Shown piece after piece: positions 1 through 7,841 of a stretch of DNA of 64,000 nucleotides; the first letter of the stretch is position 1; every line of letters begins with the position of its first letter. This DNA is from Psychrobacillus sp040274765 (GTDB lineage: Bacteria > Bacillota > Bacilli > Bacillales_A > Planococcaceae). A program made the translations under genes and the position numbers. The stretch covers positions 5,628 through 69,627 of the forward strand of contig JBEMAY010000007.1 of NCBI GenBank assembly GCA_040274765.1, read 5' to 3'. A model generated the notes under the pieces. The model had not been told where the DNA came from, made no database searches, and saw nothing but the letters and a program-made list of their open reading frames with translations.

Positions 1-1
1 T

Positions 2-1147
2 AAAAGCTATCATTTAAAAGATAAAACAGCAGTGTTATTAGTTCGTCCGCGTGGTCTCCATTTGATGGAGAAGAATATTCATATTGATGGAAAACCGATT
101 TCTGGAAGCTTCTTTGATTTTGGTTTATATTTTTTCCACAACGCGAAAGAGGCGATCGAGCGCGGAACAGGGCCATACTTTTATTTGCCAAAGCTGGAAA
201 GTCACCTAGAGGCGAGACTTTGGAATGATATCTTTGTTTTTGCGCAGGATAAGCTAGGAATTCCACAAGGAACTGTAAAAGCAACGGTATTGATAGAAAC
301 AATCATGGCTGCCTTTGAAATGGACGAAATTTTATATGAATTAAAAGATCATTCTGCAGGCTTAAATTGTGGGCGCTGGGATTATATTTTTAGCTATATT
401 AAACGTCTTCGCAACCAACCAGAGGTTATTTTACCTGATCGTGGCCAGGTGACCATGACGTCACCATTTATGAGAGCGTATACACAGCTTTGTATTCAAA
501 CCTGTCATAAACGTAATGCTTCAGCTATCGGTGGGATGGCAGCTCAAATCCCTATAAAGAATGATGAGGAAGCAAACGAGGCGGCGTTTGCAAAGGTTAG
601 GGAAGACAAAAGAAGAGAAGCTTCGGATGGACACGATGGAACTTGGGTAGCGCACCCGGGCCTCGTACCAGTTGCTTGGGAGCAGTTTGATGAATATATG
701 CCAACGCCTAACCAAATACACCGTAAAAGAGAAGATGTACAAGTATCGGCTGAGGACCTACTTGAAGTTCCAACCGGGACCATTACTGAAGAGGGTCTAC
801 GCTTAAACTGTAGCGTAGGAGTTCAATATATTGCCTCCTGGCTAAGAGGTAACGGAGCAGCCCCTATTAATAACTTGATGGAGGATGCAGCAACTGCAGA
901 GATTTCCCGTACGCAAGTTTGGCAATGGGTTCGACATCCAGAAGGAAAGCTAGAGGACGGGCGAAAAATTACAATGCCACTTGTAGAGCAGATACTAACT
1001 GAGGAACTTGGGAAGTTAAAAGCTGACTTCGGTAATGACCTCTATTTGACCGGTAGATATATGGAAGCAGCAGAGCTATTTTTGACATTAGTGAAAGAGG
1101 ATAACTTCATCGAATTTTTAACTATTCCAGGATATGCAAAATTATAG
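2..1147 (+). CDS. aceB: Malate synthase A, 3' part (5' end outside window)
   Basis: Condenses glyoxylate and acetyl-CoA to malate in the glyoxylate bypass; cytosolic. The reading frame is already open at base 2, so the gene starts before the window. About 381 residues are visible against roughly 530 for the full family, so the N-terminal third is missing. The family signature KDHSAGLNCGRWDYIF is intact, as is a downstream block around DGTWVAHPGLVPVA. The C-terminal end GYAKL fits the full-length family end. Isocitrate lyase is the usual partner and is not in the window. A small zinc-ribbon gene follows 12 bases after the stop, with a shared terminator after it. Confidence 0.95.
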   Translation, partial: KSYHLKDKTAVLLVRPRGLHLMEKNIHIDGKPISGSFFDFGLYFFHNAKEAIERGTGPYFYLPKLESHLEARLWNDIFVFAQDKLGIPQGTVKATVLIETIMAAFEMDEILYELKDHSAGLNCGRWDYIFSYIKRLRNQPEVILPDRGQVTMTSPFMRAYTQLCIQTCHKRNASAIGGMAAQIPIKNDEEANEAAFAKVREDKRREASDGHDGTWVAHPGLVPVAWEQFDEYMPTPNQIHRKREDVQVSAEDLLEVPTGTITEEGLRLNCSVGVQYIASWLRGNGAAPINNLMEDAATAEISRTQVWQWVRHPEGKLEDGRKITMPLVEQILTEELGKLKADFGNDLYLTGRYMEAAELFLTLVKEDNFIEFLTIPGYAKL

Positions 1148-1159
1148 GAGGTGATTGGA

Positions 1160-1282
1160 ATGAATAAGCCAACAAGTGAAAAAAATCCAAAGATTTGTCG
1201 CGAATGTGGATGCGTCATCCAAGAGCAAGTCGAATCTCCATTATTTGAATGCGAACGTTGTCTGAATGATAGAAGTGAATAA
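1160..1282 (+). CDS. YhfH-like small zinc-ribbon protein (40 aa)
   Basis: A 40-codon gene preceded by a near-perfect ribosome site (AGGAGGTGAT, from 1147). The peptide has two cysteine knuckles, CREC near residues 13-16 and CERC near 31-34, plus an EQVES segment between them. This arrangement resembles the YhfH family of Bacillus, whose function is unknown to me; zinc binding is inferred from the cysteines. It lies 12 bases behind malate synthase and before their common terminator, so the two are probably co-transcribed. The family call rests on memory of the pattern. Confidence 0.7.
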   Translation: MNKPTSEKNPKICRECGCVIQEQVESPLFECERCLNDRSE

Positions 1283-1328
1283 ACTAGAAAAAGAGCTTGG
1301 AGGCTATCCAAGCTCTTTTTCTAGTTTT
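1282..1328. terminator. Bidirectional intrinsic terminator
   Basis: A perfect 20-bp inverted repeat (arms 1282-1301 and 1307-1326, loop GGCTA) with A-tracts and T-tracts on both sides. It lies between the plus-strand yhfH-like gene and the convergent minus-strand lipoprotein gene, whose stop overlaps its right edge. Confidence 0.9.
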
Positions 1329-2214
1329 AATTTGGTTTCGTATATTGTTCATCGCGTGTAAAGGTTGAGACAGTTCCCATATGGGGAAGTTCAACAGCCG
1401 TACCATCCTCTTTAACGAAATCAATTTCCTCTAACTTTGGATAGTTTTCAAAGTAAGAATGAAGGACCTTGCCGATAAATAGATATTCTCCCGCAGTGCC
1501 TTGAATGTTTTCTGTAGCTCGATCCATAACTAGAACTAGTTTCTTATCATCGTTTTCAAAACGATAATCCAGCAAGCCCACGTTAGATGCATCAATCTCT
1601 TCAAAGATTTGTTTTACCATATCTCCAGATGAATCAACATTTACCTCATAAGGTTCTACAAATTCAGCGTTTCCATCCTCGCGGTAAAGAGTAATCGTAC
1701 TGCTACCTTCAGCTGGAGGCGTGTTTTCCTCTGCTTTTTCAGTTCCTTTCCATTCATAATCCGTTTCAACCTTTTGTTCACTTAACTCAGATGCCATAGA
1801 CCAAACAACCAGTTTATATTTTCCGGCCGGTACCTCTGCTAGCTCATTTTCTAGGTCAAGCTTAACCGAAGTCTCTTCATTAGGCTCTAGTTTCTTTTCC
1901 TGCAATGCTTGTGTAAAGTTTTTATTTGCCGAATACGTATATACGACATTCTTATCTTGATCTAGTAACTGATATTCAACCTCTTGTCCGCTTGGAAAAG
2001 ATAGTGTCATTTCTTTATCCGTAGGGTTTTTAATCAGGAAAGTTGCTTCCCCTTTAGCATCTACATTTAATTGTGTAGAAATCTTAGCTTCTTTTTCTTG
2101 CGTTTCACTACCCGTTGTTGGGTCATCGTTATTATCACTAGTTCCACAACCCGCAAGGAATAAAATCGTAAAAATAGTTAACATACTCCAAAGCATTTTT
2201 TTCATCTTGTTCAC
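1327..2214 (-). CDS. Lipoprotein with BsuPI-like and GerMN-like domains
   Basis: A secreted lipoprotein of 295 residues. A basic hydrophobic signal peptide ends in lipobox LAGC (residues 20-23), so Cys23 should be lipidated. Residues about 45-145 look like a BsuPI-type beta-sandwich (intracellular proteinase inhibitor family): an N-terminal strand with ATFLIKNPTDKEMTL, then PAGKYKLVVW. Residues about 168-290 (TITLYREDGNAEF ... EIDFVKEDG) resemble a GerMN domain. Clear ribosome site AAAGGAGTG just upstream. It is a single gene, convergent with the malate synthase unit. The binding target is unknown; domain names are from pattern recognition. Confidence 0.7.
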   Translation of the reverse strand: MNKMKKMLWSMLTIFTILFLAGCGTSDNNDDPTTGSETQEKEAKISTQLNVDAKGEATFLIKNPTDKEMTLSFPSGQEVEYQLLDQDKNVVYTYSANKNFTQALQEKKLEPNEETSVKLDLENELAEVPAGKYKLVVWSMASELSEQKVETDYEWKGTEKAEENTPPAEGSSTITLYREDGNAEFVEPYEVNVDSSGDMVKQIFEEIDASNVGLLDYRFENDDKKLVLVMDRATENIQGTAGEYLFIGKVLHSYFENYPKLEEIDFVKEDGTAVELPHMGTVSTFTRDEQYTKPN

Positions 2215-2613
2215 TCCTTTAAAATATTAGACCGTTTTTATTCCAGAAAGTTTCAAATAAACGAAAAAGTGATAGTTAAGTTTCTTTTATAGGAATATAA
2301 TGGTATTTAAGCGTGCTATAAATCCTCTACTTCTTACTGTATCCTGGACTTGTTGTTTGACGTCTTTGAAGCTAGTATTTACTCTAATAATTAAATAGAA
2401 GCATTTCTACTCGGATCGATTTTCCGTAGGTTGTCGATATAATATTACCCGTCATTATAGATTAAATATAGATTCGAAATGGTAATTGAGCCCCTTATAG
2501 AGCATCTGATTTTTGAAAAAGAATATCATTACTTTCATAAACATATGCATAGCTTAACAAAGAATCTTTCCCTTTACTTGTATAATCTTTTAAGAAGGAG
2601 CTGAACCGCTATA
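2215..2613. other. 399-bp intergenic region between divergent genes
   Basis: No convincing gene. On the minus strand, a possible ECF-sigma-like promoter for the lipoprotein gene is visible: TGAAAC at 2250-2255 (read on minus) and CGGTC at 2230-2234, 15 bases apart. On the plus strand, TATAAT at 2581-2586 directly follows TTG and could be a -10, but it has no clear -35 and would leave a very short leader. Both are weak calls. Confidence 0.3.
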
Positions 2614-3525
2614 TTGAAAGATCATGCTCGATTAGTAAATACCATCCCCATCATTATAACAATATTTTTTTATCTTCTGTTACTAGGTTTATTCCTGCGA
2701 GACGCTATAAGTGGTATCTCGTTTTTAGTTATATTGCTCCTTAGTCTATTTATGTTATCTATCTTCATCTTCCTATTTAGAAGGAAAAAGACGAATAGAC
2801 AACAGCTTACTATTTCTCTAGCGATCCTCTTGCTTCTATTTTGTTATGAGCTTCCGCTTCTGGGGTTCGTTACAAAAACATACGTAGCAAACGTATACGT
2901 AGAACCTAGACCGACAATAAAAGGTTCAGGAATCTTTATAGTTTCTGTTTCTGAAAAGCCTCTAGATAACATGAAAAGTCAACAGGAGGTCCAGAAGTAT
3001 TTAAGAAACCACACTGATTTAGAGGTTATAAACGTTGCTAAGTTAACGAATGAAATTCTTTACGAGAATAAGAACAACACAATATTTGAGTGGCTCCAAC
3101 TCAAAAAAACGCCGAAGGAAGAAATGAGAGAGAATTTAAAGCTGTACTTCGGCAAAGAAGAAGCTAGGCTTACAGAATATTTTAAGCATGATAAAGCCGT
3201 AGGAGACAGTGCAGGGCTAAGCTTGCTGTTAACTGAGCTCATTATAAAAGGTGAATTACAAAATAATCTACGTTTAGCTATTACAGGTGCTATTGATTCA
3301 GAGGGGAATGTTTTAGCCATTGGAGGCTTGAGAGAAAAGCTGCAAAATGTTAAAAAATATGGTTTTCCTTTTATAATTATACCGAGCGAAAACGCTAAAG
3401 AAGCCGAGACCCTTCAGAGGGAGTTAAAGTTAAATATTGAAGTTTTTGATGTCGAGCATGTTGAGGAAGCGATTAAAGTAATTAATGATTTGAACGAAAA
3501 ATATAAAAAACAGATGGATAACTGA
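2614..3525 (+). CDS. Membrane-anchored Lon-like (S16) serine protease without ATPase domain
   Basis: Residues 1-95 hold about four hydrophobic segments. The C-terminal half (about 195-290) is a Lon proteolytic domain with the Ser-Lys dyad arrangement: VGDSAGLSLL carries the expected nucleophile Ser, and AIGGLREKLQNVKKYG carries the expected general-base Lys. TGAIDSEGNVL between them matches Lon. No AAA+ Walker motifs are present, and the PDZ seen in some Lon-like membrane proteases is not obvious. The start is TTG, served by AAGGAG at 2595-2600 with a long 13-base spacer. The active site is inferred to sit on one membrane face. Single gene with its own terminator; substrate unknown. Confidence 0.75.
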   Translation: MKDHARLVNTIPIIITIFFYLLLLGLFLRDAISGISFLVILLLSLFMLSIFIFLFRRKKTNRQQLTISLAILLLLFCYELPLLGFVTKTYVANVYVEPRPTIKGSGIFIVSVSEKPLDNMKSQQEVQKYLRNHTDLEVINVAKLTNEILYENKNNTIFEWLQLKKTPKEEMRENLKLYFGKEEARLTEYFKHDKAVGDSAGLSLLLTELIIKGELQNNLRLAITGAIDSEGNVLAIGGLREKLQNVKKYGFPFIIIPSENAKEAETLQRELKLNIEVFDVEHVEEAIKVINDLNEKYKKQMDN

Positions 3526-3534
3526 ACAGTTTAG

Positions 3535-3557
3535 AACGCCAAAAGTGGCGTTTTTTT
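3535..3557 (+). terminator. Intrinsic terminator after Lon-like gene
   Basis: Stem AACGCC / GGCGTT with loop AAAAGT, followed by seven T residues. Confidence 0.85.
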
Positions 3558-3590
3558 GTTTACAAAATTTCATTTCCCTAAAATTTCAAG

Positions 3591-3619
3591 TTGTAAAAAC
3601 AAACAAATGTTCGTATACT
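3591..3619 (+). promoter_or_regulatory. Sigma-A promoter with LexA (DinR) box in the spacer
   Basis: -35 TTGTAA (3591-3596), 17-bp spacer, -10 TATACT (3614-3619). The spacer holds CAAACAAATGTTCG (3600-3613), which differs from the palindromic Bacillus SOS box CGAAC-N4-GTTCG only at the second base. LexA bound here would block RNA polymerase directly. The box precedes a three-gene operon that includes a YolD-like gene, a family repeatedly found in SOS operons. Confidence 0.85.
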
Positions 3620-3643
3620 AAAAAGTAATAGGAGGGAACGAAT

Positions 3644-3865
3644 GTGCGCATATTAATTTTGAAGTCAATGAAAGCCAATCAGTTATCTGAAATGATTTAC
3701 ATGAAACACAATGGTGAAATCAGTAAGAGACGAGTTAAGGTGCTAAGTGTCTCTAAGGACTCCTTCCAGGCTTATTGCTTTTTAAGAGGCACGAAAAGGG
3801 TCTTTAAAATCGAAAATGTGTTAGCATTTGTTCCTGTTCTTCAAAAGGAACGTGAGGTTATATGA
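3644..3865 (+). CDS. Small basic protein, first gene of SOS-type operon
   Basis: A 73-residue protein. The GTG start is chosen because it has AGGAGGG at 3630-3636, seven bases upstream; the overlapping ATG at 3642 runs into a stop after four codons. The sequence ISKRRVKVLSVSKDSFQAYC ... LRGTKRVFKIENVLAFVPV looks like one small beta-barrel unit of the kind found in the WYL domain, a tentative resemblance. It is the first gene after the LexA-box promoter and overlaps the yolD-like gene by four bases (ATGA). Such small proteins commonly accompany YolD and a UvrX-type DNA polymerase, but no polymerase is present here. Confidence 0.6.
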   Translation: MRILILKSMKANQLSEMIYMKHNGEISKRRVKVLSVSKDSFQAYCFLRGTKRVFKIENVLAFVPVLQKEREVI

Positions 3866-4242
3866 ATATTCATGATGAATTTTTTAAAGGGATTAAACAA
3901 TCTAAATATCCTTTAGATCCTCGTCGAAATATTAAATGGGGGACATCTATGATGCTTCCGGAGCATGTCTCACTACTTCGTGAGTATTATGAAGAAGTAA
4001 AAAAAGAACCTAGACCGGTATTGACCGAATATGATTATGTCTTGATATCAGAGACACTGGAAATAGCCTACAATTCAAAAGGTGACACAAAGATCAAACG
4101 TTGGAAAAATGGTCAATTTGTTTATAACAGGGGTATTATTGAAGAAATAGATGTAAAGCATAGGGAAATTAAACTGCAAGATCCATTTTATTTAATACCT
4201 ATTAAGCTGGATGAAATAGTGGATATAACGATTATGGACTAA
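3862..4242 (+). CDS. YolD-like protein
   Basis: A 126-residue YolD-family protein. The family core RRNIKWGTSMMLPEHVSLLREYYEE (about residues 21-45) is clear, followed by the usual pattern KIKRWKNGQFV and EEIDVKHREIKLQDPFYLIPIKLDEIVDI. YolD proteins are found next to Y-family DNA polymerases of the UvrX type in SOS-regulated operons of Bacillus and its phages; their biochemical role is not known to me. The start overlaps the previous gene's stop, giving translational coupling. Expression is expected to rise after DNA damage through the upstream LexA box. Confidence 0.85.
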   Translation: MNIHDEFFKGIKQSKYPLDPRRNIKWGTSMMLPEHVSLLREYYEEVKKEPRPVLTEYDYVLISETLEIAYNSKGDTKIKRWKNGQFVYNRGIIEEIDVKHREIKLQDPFYLIPIKLDEIVDITIMD

Positions 4243-4255
4243 GGTGGGGCTAATT

Positions 4256-4435
4256 ATGAGCAAAACAAAGGAACAATTAGAGCTTGATCAATTATTGAAT
4301 GAATTAGTTGAAAAACATTCTGGTGAATTAGTTAATTCTTACATAGAGCGGATTAGCGATATGAGTTACCAGGACATTGACCTAGAGCTATGCACAAGTA
4401 TAAGAACAACATGTAACGAATCCACTAACCTGTAA
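4256..4435 (+). CDS. Small acidic protein, third gene of the SOS-type operon
   Basis: A 59-residue protein rich in Glu/Leu, likely helical (KEQLELDQLLNELVEKH). The ATG at 4256 is preferred over the upstream in-frame GTG at 4244 because AAGGTGGGG (4241-4249) is correctly spaced for it. It ends inside the operon terminator. Family not recognised. Its position suggests co-regulation with yolD by LexA. Confidence 0.55.
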   Translation: MSKTKEQLELDQLLNELVEKHSGELVNSYIERISDMSYQDIDLELCTSIRTTCNESTNL

Positions 4436-4454
4436 AAGGGAGGTGGATTTTTTT
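4419..4454 (+). terminator. Intrinsic terminator of the SOS-type operon
   Basis: AATCCAC (4419-4425) pairs with GTGGATT (4443-4449), followed by a run of T. The stem includes the last codons of the preceding gene. Confidence 0.75.
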
Positions 4455-4570
4455 ATCGTGAGTGCAAAGAAAATATTCTATTCTATTTTGAACGTACATT
4501 ATTATGTCGATAATTTAGTTGAGCAAACAAAAACCTTATAGTGCCACAACTTATAAATAAACAAAATAAT

Positions 4571-4598
4571 TTCTTAAGATTTTCTTCAGAATTATACT
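4571..4598 (+). promoter_or_regulatory. Response-regulator-type direct repeat and -10 element
   Basis: TTCTTAAGAT (4571-4580) and TTCTTCAGAA (4582-4591) form a direct repeat with 11-bp periodicity, the layout bound by OmpR-family dimers. It covers the position where a -35 would sit relative to TATACT (4593-4598); no good -35 is present. An activator-dependent, perhaps autoregulated, promoter is inferred for the following two-component operon. Confidence 0.5.
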
Positions 4599-4666
4599 GC
4601 TGGAATGTTAAGAAATGAAGGTTACAATAAGAATCATAAGAGAGCAAACGTGAGGAGGTAACAAAG

Positions 4667-5359
4667 ATGCCTGAGTTTACTGTACTAGTGACGGATGATG
4701 ACCAAGACATTCGAGATGGGATAGAAATCTATTTAAAAAATGAAGGCTACCGTGTGTTGAAGGCAGGAAATGGGATAGAGGCACTGGAGCTACTAGAGGA
4801 AAATGAGGTTCATGTCATTGTGCTAGACATCATGATGCCCCAAATGGATGGAATTTCAGCAACATTTAAAATAAGGGAGCAAAGAAACATACCGATTATT
4901 ATGTTGAGTGCGAAAGCAGAGGATTCCGATAAAATTCATGGCTTGTCGGTGGGTGCAGATGATTACGTTACAAAGCCCTTTCATCCAATGGAACTTGTTG
5001 CAAGAGTGAAATCTCAGCTTAGACGATACACAAAGCTTGGGACTTATCAGGGACAGCGGACAATGGTAGAAGTAGATGGCCTTATTTTAAACCAGGAAGC
5101 AAAGGAGCTTTCTGTCGAGGGAGAAGCAGTCAAGCTAACCCCAATTGAATATAAAATAACGGAACTATTAATGACCAATGCAGGAAGAGTTTTTTCTATT
5201 CATGATATTTACGAACGAGTATGGAATGAGCCAGCGTACAACGCGGAGAACATTGTGGCTGTTCATATTCGTAAAATAAGAGAAAAAATTGAGGCAGATC
5301 CTAAAAATCCAAGATACTTAAAGGTGGTGTGGGGAGTTGGCTATAAAATCGACAAGTAA
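4667..5359 (+). CDS. OmpR-family response regulator
   Basis: A 230-residue DNA-binding response regulator. The receiver domain (1-120) has the acidic pocket DDD at 10-12, phospho-acceptor Asp54 in VIVLDIMMP, and Lys in TKPF. The winged-helix output domain (about 130-230) ends with the usual GVGYKI. Ribosome site GTGAGGAGGT is optimal. It is the first gene of an operon with a small membrane protein and a large histidine kinase. A direct repeat upstream of the promoter may be its own binding site. The signal is unknown; similarity to VanR/PhoP-type regulators is general only. Confidence 0.92.
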   Translation: MPEFTVLVTDDDQDIRDGIEIYLKNEGYRVLKAGNGIEALELLEENEVHVIVLDIMMPQMDGISATFKIREQRNIPIIMLSAKAEDSDKIHGLSVGADDYVTKPFHPMELVARVKSQLRRYTKLGTYQGQRTMVEVDGLILNQEAKELSVEGEAVKLTPIEYKITELLMTNAGRVFSIHDIYERVWNEPAYNAENIVAVHIRKIREKIEADPKNPRYLKVVWGVGYKIDK

Positions 5360-5501
5360 ATGGAGTTTTCTTTTTTCTATAGCCGCTATTCTTTGCGGAG
5401 CAATTTGTTTATTTTATTGTACGTCTCAGCTCATTCCCATCATGGAGATTAGCAAAACGTTTACAAATATTGTTGAGTTAATGAAAGGAGGAGCGAGATG
5501 A
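5337..5501 (+). CDS. Candidate 54-aa single-span membrane protein between regulator and kinase
   Basis: A short frame starting at TTG 5337, with AAGGTGG nine bases upstream, and ending at TGA 5499-5501. It overlaps the regulator's 3' end by 23 bases and the kinase start by the ATGA coupling signature. The peptide has a basic N-terminus (AIKSTSKW), one strong hydrophobic segment (about residues 9-35) and a polar C-tail. Without it the 138-base gap between two tightly linked genes would be unexplained. It could be a small regulator of the kinase or a remnant of a kinase N-terminus. The evidence is coding geometry and hydrophobicity only. Confidence 0.5.
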   Translation: MAIKSTSKWSFLFSIAAILCGAICLFYCTSQLIPIMEISKTFTNIVELMKGGAR

Positions 5502-7702
5502 AGCGCCCTCTAGGAAAAATAATATTAATGAGTGTATTAGTGGTAATAACTGTTGGTGCTTTTATTATGCTTACTAATCTAGGCAGAGAATATATAGGTA
5601 AAGACTATTTCGATAGCTCTGATTTTCAAATGGAATTAGATGAGTTTGAGTCTGCGCTAGTGCCGTTAGTTTTAGCTGTTCCAGATATAGAACAGGTGAA
5701 GAAAAGCATCGTAGTGACCTCTAGTGAGATTGAAGAGCATCGTAATCGTTATGGAAACTTGGAAGATCAAATCTATTCTATAGAGCGTAACTATGAGGAT
5801 AGAATAAATTCTACAACTACAGAGGAGACATCTGACGAGGGTGATACGGCACAGGAAAAGGATGTAGAAAACACGGTTAGAGCGAGCCTCATAGCAGAAC
5901 GGGATGCTAAGATAGCGGATATTAAGAAGAATTTTGAAAGCGATGAATACGTAGAAGAGAAAATACGAAAAGAAAAAGAAGAAGAAGTGGAAGCTTACTT
6001 CCAAAACATAGCTAAGGCAAAAAACCAGTTATTAAATGAAAAAGATGACTTTAACTACGAATTAAAAAATGTGGAAACTGGTGAGGTATTCACAAACGGA
6101 ACGATTGGCAAAAAAATGGCTTTTAAGAAAGTATACTCCAGTGACAATGGCTATTTAAAGGAGAGAAACACCTATTCTCTAGCTGTAAACGAAGACTATT
6201 ATGAGGGTGTTTACAGGGATTTGAGTGACACGCTTGGAAGCCGATATACTCGCTTTGAGGGTACCATTGCCATATCAGAAGCAAGCATGCTGAGTGGGAA
6301 CAGATCGTATGAATACAATTACTTTAAAACACGCCAGCTAATTTTCTATAGTGTCATTGTAGTAGGAATTCTTTCAGCAATATTATTTGTCTCCCTTTGG
6401 AGAAAGAACCGCAAAACTTTTATTTCTGATGAGGGTAAAGCAAAATATCAAGGCTTACCAATTGATGTTCAAGTGGTGTTCATTTTTGTTAGTGCGTTTC
6501 TAGCAATTATATTTACGGAAGAAGCAATACTATCAGTTTTTCATTATGGAGGATATGATATTCCAATTGGTGGTTTTATTATTGCGGTTATCTTAACAGC
6601 TGCAACTATTTATCAAATTCCATGGCTAAAAGAATCTTTGAGTACAGCGGATTGGAAAAACAGTCTAACAGTTCATGGATTTAAATCATTAGAAGGATTT
6701 TTCTTGAGTCGTTCCATTGGAGTACAAACGATTATCATGCTAGTAGTTGTGTTTTTCTGGGGAATGGGCACGGTCTTGATTGTAAATATTCCAGAGCTAA
6801 TCATATTATGGATTCCTTGTACTTTATTTATAGGTATCCCTGTTCTATTTATTTTATTATCTAGAATGGCTTATTTGAATCGTATCATTGGGAAAACCGA
6901 AGAGATGGTCAAGGGCAATGATGGCTCTGAAATTAAGGTGAAGGGAAGATCACCGATAGCTAAACTCGCATCCAATGTGAATGAGTTAAGAGGACGCGTA
7001 CAGACTTCTCAAATAGAGCAGGTGAAGAGTGAGCGTCTAAAAACGGAGCTGATCACTAACGTAAGTCATGATTTAAGAACGCCATTGACCTCGATTATTA
7101 CGTACACAGATCTTTTGAAAAGTCCAGATATTACGGAGGAAGAGCGAGCTTCGTATATTGCGATTTTAGATAAAAAATCATTGCGTTTAAAAACACTGAT
7201 TGAGGATTTGTTTGAGGTATCCAAAATGGCTTCGGGAAATATCGAGCTAGACAAACGTAAGGTAGATCTAACTCAGCTTTTGCAGCAGGCGGTTGCAGAG
7301 CACCAGGAGGATATTGATAAATCAGGGCTAGATTATCGAGTGACTATAGGCTCCAAGCCAATCATGTCCTATGTAGACGGGCAGAAGTGGTGGAGAGTTC
7401 TAGATAATTTAATTATCAATACGTTAAAGTATTCGCTACCAAATACAAGAGTCTATATAAATTTAGACCAATTAGATGGTAAAGCTGTATTTGTCATTAA
7501 AAATATAGCCAAATACGAGCTAGGCGATGAAGTAGCAGAGCTTACCGAGAGATTTAAGCGTGCAGACACATCCCGTCATACAGAGGGCTCCGGACTAGGC
7601 CTTGCCATAGCTCAATCTATAGTAGACTTGCATGATGGTATCCTTGTAACCGAGGTAGATGGAGATCTGTTTAAAGTAACTGTCAAAATACCAGTTATCT
7701 AA
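5498..7702 (+). CDS. Large multi-pass membrane sensor histidine kinase
   Basis: A 734-residue kinase. A transmembrane helix near residues 8-27 is followed by a long, acidic, probably coiled-coil extracellular region (about 30-280) rich in Glu/Lys, then about five transmembrane segments (about 281-460), a HAMP-like linker, a HisKA domain with phospho-acceptor His524 in NVSHDLRTPLTS, and a HATPase domain with N-box NLIINTLKYS and G-box GSGLGLAI. It partners the upstream regulator, and its start overlaps a small membrane-protein gene, so translation is probably coupled. The extracellular coiled coil suggests an envelope or mechanical cue, which is speculative. Confidence 0.92.
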   Translation: MKRPLGKIILMSVLVVITVGAFIMLTNLGREYIGKDYFDSSDFQMELDEFESALVPLVLAVPDIEQVKKSIVVTSSEIEEHRNRYGNLEDQIYSIERNYEDRINSTTTEETSDEGDTAQEKDVENTVRASLIAERDAKIADIKKNFESDEYVEEKIRKEKEEEVEAYFQNIAKAKNQLLNEKDDFNYELKNVETGEVFTNGTIGKKMAFKKVYSSDNGYLKERNTYSLAVNEDYYEGVYRDLSDTLGSRYTRFEGTIAISEASMLSGNRSYEYNYFKTRQLIFYSVIVVGILSAILFVSLWRKNRKTFISDEGKAKYQGLPIDVQVVFIFVSAFLAIIFTEEAILSVFHYGGYDIPIGGFIIAVILTAATIYQIPWLKESLSTADWKNSLTVHGFKSLEGFFLSRSIGVQTIIMLVVVFFWGMGTVLIVNIPELIILWIPCTLFIGIPVLFILLSRMAYLNRIIGKTEEMVKGNDGSEIKVKGRSPIAKLASNVNELRGRVQTSQIEQVKSERLKTELITNVSHDLRTPLTSIITYTDLLKSPDITEEERASYIAILDKKSLRLKTLIEDLFEVSKMASGNIELDKRKVDLTQLLQQAVAEHQEDIDKSGLDYRVTIGSKPIMSYVDGQKWWRVLDNLIINTLKYSLPNTRVYINLDQLDGKAVFVIKNIAKYELGDEVAELTERFKRADTSRHTEGSGLGLAIAQSIVDLHDGILVTEVDGDLFKVTVKIPVI

Positions 7703-7713
7703 TAAGAAATACG

Positions 7714-7743
7714 CCCCCCTTCCTTTGTGGAAGGGGGTTTTTG
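7714..7743 (+). terminator. Intrinsic terminator of the two-component operon
   Basis: CCCCCTTCC (7715-7723) and GGAAGGGGG (7729-7737), loop TTTGT, then five T. Confidence 0.9.
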
Positions 7744-7770
7744 ATGGAAAAGGGGAGTTGGACTTGGGAT

Positions 7771-7841
7771 TGTAGTAAAACAGGATCAATAGGATGCTCC
7801 GTCGCTGTGTTGTAGTAAAAAATTGGTTGATTGTCGTAAAG
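7771..7841. repeat. Degenerate periodic array, core TGTAGTAAAA
   Basis: The cores TGTAGTAAAA (7771-7780), TGTAGTAAAA (7811-7820) and TGTCGTAAAG (7832-7841) start 40 and 21 bases apart, that is, on multiples of about 20-21, with one unit missing or decayed. Linkers are unrelated. The layout matches the better preserved arrays at 36.8 and 49.1 kb with a different core. It lies just downstream of a terminator and overlaps the end of a gene remnant on the minus strand. Confidence 0.45.
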
